DNA of 8,677 nt. Origin: Alphaproteobacteria bacterium. Its GTDB lineage: Bacteria; Pseudomonadota; Alphaproteobacteria; Micropepsales; Micropepsaceae. The stretch spans positions 3,458 through 12,134 of the forward strand of contig DMER01000063.1 of assembly GCA_003451645.1 (NCBI GenBank), in the 5' to 3' direction. The first letter of the stretch is position 1. The number at the start of each line of letters is the position of its first letter. Shown piece by piece: positions 1-4,837 of this stretch. Under the pieces are notes generated by a model. The model did no database searches. It was not told the DNA's origin and saw nothing but the letters and a program-made list of their open reading frames with translations. The translations under genes and the position numbers were made by a program.

Positions 1-603
1 GGCGAGTATCACCGGGATGAGGGCTGCGATCTGACCGGCCTGACCTATTCCCAACTCGACGTGAGCGATTTCGAGGCGGTCAAGCATTGGGAGCCGCCCT
101 TTACGACCCTCAATGTCCTCGTGCTCAGCCAAGGCACGGTGATCTATCGCAAGGGCGAGTTTGAGATGGCCGGTTTCCAACGGGTCATGGATGTGAACCT
201 GAACTCGCTGATGGCCTGCGCGCTCAAATTTCATGCGATGCTCAAGGCCGCAAAGGGCAGCCTGATCACGGTCTCCTCCACGGCCGCCTTCCATGCCACG
301 CGCGGCAATCCCGCCTATAACGCGTCCAAGACAGGCGTTGTGGGGCTAACCCGCACACTGGCGCAAGCCTGGGGTCCAGAGGGCATTCGCGTGAACGGGA
401 TCGCGCCCGGTTTGGTTGACACGAAACTAACCAAAGTGACGACCGAGAACCCCGCACGCCTCAAGGCCTCTTTGGAGACTATTCCGATGGGCCGCCTCGG
501 CACGCCAACGGACATGGCGGGCGTGGCCTTGTTCCTCGCCTCACCCTTGGCCGCTTATGTCCTTGGGCAGACGATTCCCGTCGATGGGGGATTGATCCTT
601 TGA
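1..603 (+). CDS. SDR family oxidoreductase, 5'-truncated by window edge
   Basis: NAD(P)-dependent short-chain dehydrogenase/reductase; the substrate cannot be named. The frame is open from base 1 to the TGA at 601-603 (200 codons), so the gene starts upstream. About 45-50 N-terminal residues, including the Gly-rich cofactor loop, are missing if it has the usual ~250 residue length. The catalytic tetrad is visible: Asn in the DVNL motif (codon 196-198), Ser in VSST (277-279), Tyr (316-318) and Lys (328-330) of YNASK. Also typical are GIRVNGIAPG before the substrate loop, GRLGTP, and the C-terminal PVDGG signature. The usual NNAG motif reads LSQG here, which I recall from one SDR subfamily. A GTG at 61 is in frame, but it lies inside the fold and is not the start. 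The flavin oxidoreductase gene follows 50 bp downstream on the same strand, so cotranscription is likely. The family call is firm; the reaction is unknown. Confidence 0.93.
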   Translation, partial: GEYHRDEGCDLTGLTYSQLDVSDFEAVKHWEPPFTTLNVLVLSQGTVIYRKGEFEMAGFQRVMDVNLNSLMACALKFHAMLKAAKGSLITVSSTAAFHATRGNPAYNASKTGVVGLTRTLAQAWGPEGIRVNGIAPGLVDTKLTKVTTENPARLKASLETIPMGRLGTPTDMAGVALFLASPLAAYVLGQTIPVDGGLIL

Positions 604-653
604 TGCTGGCAACTTAGGTCTTGCGGATCGCCATTCCCTTTGAAAGCAACCCC

Positions 654-1742
654 ATGACCTCCCTTCACGACACACTGACGCTTGCCCGCGGGCCCGCGTG
701 GCGCAATCGCTTCATGCTGGCGCCTCTCACCAACAGCCAGAGCCATGATGATGGCACGCTCTCCGATGAAGAGTTCCGCTGGCTGACCAAACGGGCGGAA
801 GGCGGCTTTGGCCTCGTCATGACCTGCGCCAGCCATGTTCAGGCCGCGGGCCGCGGCTTCCCCGGCCAATTGGGCTGTTTTTCTGACCAGCATCTGCCGG
901 GCCTTGCGCGCCTCGCAGCCGAAATCCGCAAACATGGCGCAGTGTCGAGTGTGCAGCTCCATCATGCGGGCATCCGCTCGCCCGAAAAGCTGATCGGTCA
1001 GCAGCCGGTCGGCCCCTCCGATCATGCCGACACCAAGTCCCGCGCGCTGACACTGGATGAGGTCAAGCATCTGCGCGATGACTTCATTGCCGCCGCCGTT
1101 CGGGCCGAGAAGGCCGGCTTCGACGGTGTCGAACTCCATGGCGCGCACAGCTACATCCTTTGCGCCTTTTTGAGCCCCGAGACTAATCAGCGTACGGACG
1201 CGTATGGCGGCTCGCCCGAAAACCGCGCCCGCATCGTGCACGAAATCATCGACGGCATCCGCAGCCACACCCGCGCGGACTTCCAACTGGGTGTTCGCCT
1301 GTCGCCGGAGCGGTTTGGCCTCGTGACCACTGAGATGATGGCGCTGGCGGAGGGCCTCATGACCGGTGGCAGAATCGACTATCTCGACATGTCGCTGTGG
1401 GACGTGTTCAAGGAGCCTGAGGACCCCGCGCTCAAGGGCCGCCCACTCATGTCCCTGTTTACCGAGCTCAAGCGCGGCAACACGCGGCTCGGTGCGGCCG
1501 GCAAGATCGTGACTGGCGAGCATGCGGCGGACCGCTTGAAACACGGCCTCGATTTCGTGGTCATTGGCCGCAGCGCGATCCTCCACCATGATTGGCCACG
1601 GCGCATTGCTGCCGACCCGCAGGCAAGGCCCGCCGCCCTGCCCGTCACAGCGCAACATCTGCGCGACGAGGGTTTGAGCGACACCTTCGTCACCTATATG
1701 CGCAACTGGAAAGGCTTTGTGGCTGAGGAAGCGGCGGCCTAA
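654..1742 (+). CDS. NADH:flavin oxidoreductase, Old Yellow Enzyme family
   Basis: FMN-dependent TIM-barrel ene-reductase family (cytoplasmic; NAD(P)H-driven reduction of activated C=C bonds). The substrate is unknown. It has 362 residues, a normal length for a single-domain member, with no C-terminal Fe-S/NAD domain. Visible motifs are APLT (A23-T26, flavin contact), VQLHHAG (100-106), VELHGAH with H162, H165 and Y167 matching the substrate-binding His/His-or-Asn pair and proton-donor Tyr, then FLSPETNQRTDAYGGSPENR, VRLSP with R215, and the phosphate-binding GRS with R306. I chose ATG 654 because a weak GAAAG lies 7 nt upstream and the residues after it begin the family fold. An in-frame TTG at 621 would add 11 unconserved residues. 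It sits 50 bp after the SDR gene, so the two may act on the same compound (inference). The TAA at 1740-1742 faces the hipA stop with 3 bp between. Confidence 0.94.
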   Translation: MTSLHDTLTLARGPAWRNRFMLAPLTNSQSHDDGTLSDEEFRWLTKRAEGGFGLVMTCASHVQAAGRGFPGQLGCFSDQHLPGLARLAAEIRKHGAVSSVQLHHAGIRSPEKLIGQQPVGPSDHADTKSRALTLDEVKHLRDDFIAAAVRAEKAGFDGVELHGAHSYILCAFLSPETNQRTDAYGGSPENRARIVHEIIDGIRSHTRADFQLGVRLSPERFGLVTTEMMALAEGLMTGGRIDYLDMSLWDVFKEPEDPALKGRPLMSLFTELKRGNTRLGAAGKIVTGEHAADRLKHGLDFVVIGRSAILHHDWPRRIAADPQARPAALPVTAQHLRDEGLSDTFVTYMRNWKGFVAEEAAA

Positions 1743-1745
1743 AGA

Positions 1746-3026
1746 TTAAGAGGCCCATCCGCGCGCCAGCTTGCGGGCGCGGTGCCGCACGATCTCGGCC
1801 AGCTTGCCCAGCACCGGGTGGTCGAGACCCTCCGCTTGGCAGGCTGCCATTTCCGCCTCCACCGCGTCCGGTGTCGCGCGGATCATCTGGCCTACGGCCT
1901 CCAAGGTCTCGTCGGGCTTGAGCTTGTTGGCCTCCGCGAATTTGCGCCACTGCCGTGGTCCAATCGCCTCCATCTCATAGGTATCGCCAATCTTCATCGC
2001 GAGTTTCGCGCGCTTGGCATCAATCCCTGGATAGGGCAACACGCTGGCCACATCATACAGCGGCGCCAGGCGGATGCGCCCTCCCGAGCCATGCAGCAAT
2101 GCATAGTTTTTCGCATGTGCGTCCGTGCCCCCAATGATCCAGTTATATGCTAGCGCCGCCACAAAGGTCTGAATGTCGTCCTGCGCCGCACTCGAATTAC
2201 TGCGCAGCAGAGTGACGATCTGTTCTGGCGTAGCGCCTTCCTGGTTCTGGTAATTGGCGGACGGCAGAAGCCCCATCGCCTGACATAGGTCCTCTTGATG
2301 GACACGGACTATCTCACCATTGGGCGCTACCCGGTCAAACCGCGTCACCACAATCACAGGCTGATCATCAAAACGGCGCACCTCTGAGACACACACTGGC
2401 AGCCCCAAGCGCCGCGCCAAATTGAGGCAGAAATGCTCATTCTCCGCATGCCCATCAAAGCCCGCGATCGGTGGTTTCAGGATATGCGTCGTGGGGGTGC
2501 GGCCCGAAGGGATGCCCCACCGCCGCCCTTGCTTCAGAAGGGCGATCTTCGGCTGCGCTCCGGCCAGGCTGAACTGCCCAATATCACCCGGACGCCGCCA
2601 TAGCGAGGGATCGTTGTGCAAGGCCCGCAGACGCTCCGCGATCTGCTTCGGTGTCAGCCAGGCAATCTGTGAGGGAGCCGGACCAGACAATTCACGCGCC
2701 CGCTCCGGCGTCGCGAATTGCACCGCCCCCGGACAATCCTCGCCCACATGGGTCAGCAGGGAAAAGGGATTACGCGGCGAGACCTGAAACTGCCGGGCCC
2801 AGCGCTCGAGCGTCTGCTCATTGTCGGGAAGCAGCCCCCACAAAAAGGCGGTAATGGCATCGTGTCGATGGTTGCGCACGCCCAAAGGCAAAGACAATGA
2901 AAGGGCTATGGCGTTTGGACTGACGATCCAGCGCTCATCATACGCAAAGGACAGCCGGATATGCGGGCCGCAGGTTACCGTCCCTGCGGCCGCACCATTG
3001 ATGAGCGCCACCAGCGTTGCCGTCAT
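1746..3026 (-). CDS. hipA: HipA-type serine/threonine kinase toxin
   Basis: Toxin of a type II HipBA toxin-antitoxin pair. In E. coli the HipA kinase phosphorylates glutamyl-tRNA synthetase and drives growth arrest and persistence; the target here is unknown. At 426 residues it is close to E. coli HipA (440), with the N-terminal HipA domain (about 1-105) and the kinase domain after it. Key residues aligned from memory to E. coli: FSLAGAQPK with S153 (autophosphorylated Ser150 loop), K184 in THILKPP (ATP lysine), RFDR at 229-232, QEDLCQ at 244-249, D302 and N307 in GGTDAHAKN (catalytic Asp309 and Asn314), D325 in LYDV (Asp332). The D302-D325 spacing of 23 equals that of E. coli. No key residue is missing, so it should be active. 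The start ATG overlaps the hipB stop as ATGA, and I see no Shine-Dalgarno before it, so translation probably depends on hipB. It is convergent with the flavin oxidoreductase gene. Confidence 0.95.
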   Translation of the reverse strand: MTATLVALINGAAAGTVTCGPHIRLSFAYDERWIVSPNAIALSLSLPLGVRNHRHDAITAFLWGLLPDNEQTLERWARQFQVSPRNPFSLLTHVGEDCPGAVQFATPERARELSGPAPSQIAWLTPKQIAERLRALHNDPSLWRRPGDIGQFSLAGAQPKIALLKQGRRWGIPSGRTPTTHILKPPIAGFDGHAENEHFCLNLARRLGLPVCVSEVRRFDDQPVIVVTRFDRVAPNGEIVRVHQEDLCQAMGLLPSANYQNQEGATPEQIVTLLRSNSSAAQDDIQTFVAALAYNWIIGGTDAHAKNYALLHGSGGRIRLAPLYDVASVLPYPGIDAKRAKLAMKIGDTYEMEAIGPRQWRKFAEANKLKPDETLEAVGQMIRATPDAVEAEMAACQAEGLDHPVLGKLAEIVRHRARKLARGWAS

Positions 3027-3313
3027 GATTTGCGCACAATACGCGGCGCCTTGGCGGCCGCGATGATGGCATCAAGATCGATCTGTGGCGCACCCGTCTG
3101 GGCGGTCCTCGCATCGGCCGTCAAGACAACGCCCAGCGCATTCAGCGTGCGCAGGACGAGTGCCAGCGAGGCATTGTCCTTGCCCGCTTCCATGGCAACA
3201 ATCCATATGCGGCTGACACCCGCCTTTTTGGCAAGTGTTGCTTGATCAAGTCCAAGGTCCAGTCTTTTGCTTTTGATCAAAAGCCCGATGTCACGGGCGG
3301 TTTTCAGGGTCAT
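3023..3313 (-). CDS. hipB: HipB-type XRE-family antitoxin and autorepressor
   Basis: DNA-binding antitoxin that would neutralise HipA and repress its own operon. It has 96 residues, against 88 for E. coli HipB. An XRE/Cro helix-turn-helix spans about residues 8-65: the IGLLIKSKRLDLGLDQ helix, TLAKKAGVS as the first two HTH helices, and WIVAMEAGK, the typical end of the recognition helix. A short hydrophobic strand follows (LNALGVVLTAD), then an Ala-rich and basic tail ending IVRKS. The start at 3311-3313 is the first ATG of the frame and the whole HTH follows it. The preceding bases show no clear Shine-Dalgarno. The stop TGA (3023-3025) overlaps the hipA ATG. Upstream lie four palindromic repeats that are the likely binding sites. 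Identification rests on the HTH, the size and the coupling to hipA. Confidence 0.93.
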   Translation of the reverse strand: MTLKTARDIGLLIKSKRLDLGLDQATLAKKAGVSRIWIVAMEAGKDNASLALVLRTLNALGVVLTADARTAQTGAPQIDLDAIIAAAKAPRIVRKS

Positions 3314-3335
3314 GGCACGAAGAGATCCGGTCAGC

Positions 3336-3353
3336 TGTCAACGTTCATAGACA
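3336..3353. promoter_or_regulatory. hipB: Putative HipB operator O1 (hipB-proximal)
   Basis: TGT-CAA-CGTTCA-TAG-ACA. Outer TGT/ACA arms match perfectly, but this copy has the most divergent core (CGTTCA rather than CGATCG). It ends 22 bp before the hipB ATG. On the minus strand it contains TTGACA (3341-3336). Confidence 0.7.
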
Positions 3354-3368
3354 TTACATCGAAGTCAA
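3344..3368 (-). promoter_or_regulatory. Candidate hipBA promoter (weak assignment)
   Basis: On the minus strand, TTGACTT (3368-3362) is followed after 10 bp by TCTATGAA (3351-3344). This roughly fits the short-spacer alphaproteobacterial pattern described for Caulobacter (TTGACGS, N10-14, GCTANAWC). The -35 would lie in operator O2 and the -10 in O1, so a bound repressor would block it. A rival is the AT-rich TATAAA at 3387-3382 with TTGCAT at 3412-3407, a long 19-bp spacer. Sequence alone does not decide. Confidence 0.3.
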
Positions 3369-3380
3369 TGATCGCAGACT
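3363..3380. promoter_or_regulatory. hipB: Putative HipB operator O2
   Basis: AGT-CAA-TGATCG-CAG-ACT. Outer arms are AGT/ACT, still symmetric; one base differs from the palindromic core. On the minus strand it contains TTGACT (3368-3363), the -35 of one candidate hipBA promoter. Confidence 0.72.
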
Positions 3381-3389
3381 TTTTATAGA

Positions 3390-3407
3390 AGTCAACGATC
3401 GTATACA
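3390..3407. promoter_or_regulatory. hipB: Putative HipB operator O3
   Basis: AGT-CAA-CGATCG-TAT-ACA. The core is a perfect CGATCG palindrome. Minus strand TTGACT lies at 3395-3390. Confidence 0.75.
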
Positions 3408-3416
3408 TGCAACAAA

Positions 3417-3434
3417 TGTCAACGATCGCAAACA
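3417..3434. promoter_or_regulatory. hipB: Putative HipB operator O4 (hipB-distal)
   Basis: TGT-CAA-CGATCG-CAA-ACA, the copy with perfect outer arms and perfect core. It lies 13 bp beyond the stop codon of the upstream serine hydrolase gene. Minus strand TTGACA is at 3422-3417. Confidence 0.75.
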
Positions 3435-3447
3435 TACCCCGCTGGCA

Positions 3448-4695
3448 TCAACCCGAAAAGCTCTCCGTCATCGCGCTATAGACCATCATGCGCAATTGAC
3501 GGCGCACATTATAGGTCGTGGAGGGCAGAAGCTGGGTCAGGAAGATGCAAATCAGATCCTCCCGCGGATCGATCCAGAAATAGGTCGAGGCAGCCCCGCC
3601 CCACGAAAAATCACCAAGGGAGCCAGAGATCATGGTCTCCGCCACATTGATGGTGGTGGACAGGCCCAGCCCAAAGCCGATGCCGCCATAGGCCGCCTCA
3701 CTGAACAGCGCGCGCGACATCGACGGCAGATCGGCACCGCCCGGCAAATGGTTCATGGTCATCAGCTGGATCGTCTTGGGGCTGAGCAAACGCACGCCGT
3801 CCAGCTCCCCGCCCCGGATCATCATGGCGCAGAACCGGTAGTAATCGGCCATGGTGGAGACAAGCCCGCCGCCGCCCGACACGAGAACCGGTGGTGCCAG
3901 ATAGCTGCTCTTCTCCGGATCGTCATAGAGAAACGTCATGCCATTGGCGAAGGCGTAATTGGCGGCAAAACGCGCCCGCTTCTCCGGCGGCACCATGAAA
4001 TCCGTGTCGGTCATCTTGAGCGGCGCCAAAATCCGCTGGCGGACGAACTCCTCGAACTTCATCCCCGACACGACCTGCACCAGATAGCCCACAATGTCGG
4101 TGGAGACCGAATAATTCCACGCCTCCCCGGGCGAGAACTCCAAGGGCAAGGTGCTCAGATGCTCGACCATTTGCTCCAGAGTGATTTGCTTGTCGCCGAA
4201 CACGCCGATCCCCAGCTTGCGATAGGCGGCATCGACATTGGTGCGCTCCTGGAACCCATATGTCAGCCCTGAGGTGTGGCGCATCAAATCGATGACCAGC
4301 ATGGGCCGCACGGTGGGCGCGGTCTGAAAGGCGCCGTGATTGCCGGCCTTGTAGACGCCCAGCCCCTTCCAGGAGGGGATATGCCGGTGCACCGGATCAT
4401 CGAGCGCGATCAACCCCTCCTCCATCAGGATCATCAAGGCTACCGAGGCGATGGGCTTGGTCATCGAGTAGATGCGGAAAATGGTGTCGGGGCTAAGCTT
4501 GCGGCCGCGCTCTTTGTCGGCCATCCCCTGAATGCCCCAATGCGCAATCTGGCCCTTGCGCGCGATCAGCGTCATGGTCCCTGGCAATTTGCCCGGCTCC
4601 ACATAGGTGCGCGCCAGATAACGCTCCATCCCCTCAAGCCTGGCGGAGGAAAAACCGAGGGATTCCGGGCGGACAGGCTCAAAGCTGAGGGTCAT
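3448..4695 (-). CDS. Serine hydrolase, beta-lactamase/EstB-type (class C fold)
   Basis: Penicillin-binding-protein-fold hydrolase; such proteins are usually esterases or transesterases, sometimes D-aminopeptidases, and few are true beta-lactamases. 415 residues. Catalytic SMTK is at S77-K80, directly after TIFRIY; the second motif is Y195-S-V-S198 (Y-x-N position); the third box reads WGGAAST at 365-371, where class C beta-lactamases have KTG. WGG there is typical of the EstB-like esterase branch. RHTSGL (139-144) and SGGGGLVST (273-281) are also family signatures. I chose the start at 4695 because an AGGAG (4710-4706) lies 10 nt upstream and the LGFSS start of the family follows closely. In-frame starts at 4719 and 4755 add unconserved residues. 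No signal peptide is visible from any start, so it is probably cytoplasmic. It is transcribed toward hipBA and divergently from the M13 peptidase gene. The substrate is unknown. Confidence 0.92.
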   Translation of the reverse strand: MTLSFEPVRPESLGFSSARLEGMERYLARTYVEPGKLPGTMTLIARKGQIAHWGIQGMADKERGRKLSPDTIFRIYSMTKPIASVALMILMEEGLIALDDPVHRHIPSWKGLGVYKAGNHGAFQTAPTVRPMLVIDLMRHTSGLTYGFQERTNVDAAYRKLGIGVFGDKQITLEQMVEHLSTLPLEFSPGEAWNYSVSTDIVGYLVQVVSGMKFEEFVRQRILAPLKMTDTDFMVPPEKRARFAANYAFANGMTFLYDDPEKSSYLAPPVLVSGGGGLVSTMADYYRFCAMMIRGGELDGVRLLSPKTIQLMTMNHLPGGADLPSMSRALFSEAAYGGIGFGLGLSTTINVAETMISGSLGDFSWGGAASTYFWIDPREDLICIFLTQLLPSTTYNVRRQLRMMVYSAMTESFSG

Positions 4696-4837
4696 GGGCG
4701 GAGGGCTCCTGAAAATCATGTGGTTAAGGGCGGTGGCGACGGCCAAACTTGTCACGGACTATTGAGAAATCCAATTCTTGCAAGAGGACAGGGTTCTCGC
4801 GCAAACTAACCGTCACATTTTGGGGGATACCGGGAAC
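4696..4837. other. Divergent intergenic region, serine hydrolase / M13 peptidase
   Basis: These 142 bp must hold promoters for both divergent genes. On the plus strand a GGGGGA (4822-4827) sits 10 nt before the peptidase ATG. I find no convincing -35/-10 pair in either direction: TTGTCA at 4749 and TTGCAA at 4778 (+) are only partial matches. I also find no palindromic operator or stable hairpin. Confidence 0.5.
4706..4710 (-). promoter_or_regulatory. Ribosome binding site deciding the serine hydrolase start
   Basis: Minus strand AGGAG, 10 nt before ATG 4695-4693. It lies downstream of the alternative in-frame ATG at 4719-4717, so it argues for the shorter protein. Confidence 0.6.

Larger units (their letters stand above)
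3336..3434. repeat. Four-copy phased operator array upstream of hipB
   Basis: Four 18-bp imperfect palindromes lie head to tail with 9-bp linkers, centred at 3344.5, 3371.5, 3398.5 and 3425.5, so the period is exactly 27 bp. The consensus is (T/A)GT-CAA-CGATCG-NAN-AC(A/T). They fill most of the 134 bp between the serine hydrolase stop and the hipB start. The linkers (positions 3354-3362, 3381-3389, 3408-3416) are unrelated to each other. By analogy with E. coli hipBA, which also has four operators upstream of hipB but with a different sequence (TATCC-N8-GGATA), these are probable HipB or HipBA sites. The repeat pattern is seen directly; the protein that binds it is inferred. Confidence 0.85.

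Noticed and set aside
555..1658. 367-codon open frame antisense to the flavin oxidoreductase
   Set aside because: No motif is recognised, and it overlaps a full set of Old Yellow Enzyme motifs on the other strand.
1758..1785. GC-rich inverted repeat near the hipA 3' end as a shared terminator
   Set aside because: It lies inside hipA coding sequence, the stem is about 6 bp, and there is no T tract on either side.
3362..3384. Plus-strand AAGTC/GACTT hairpin followed by TTTTT as a terminator
   Set aside because: The stem is only 5 bp with a 10-nt loop, and no plus-strand gene leads into it. The symmetry is explained by operator O2 and its flanks.
3336..3434. CRISPR-like array
   Set aside because: The repeats are 18 bp, palindromic and divergent, the gaps are only 9 bp, and no cas gene is present. 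Position upstream of an HTH antitoxin fits operators much better.
3496..4809. Two successive plus-strand open frames (258 and 177 codons) across the serine hydrolase
   Set aside because: Low-information His/Gly/Arg-rich translations antisense to a well-supported hydrolase.
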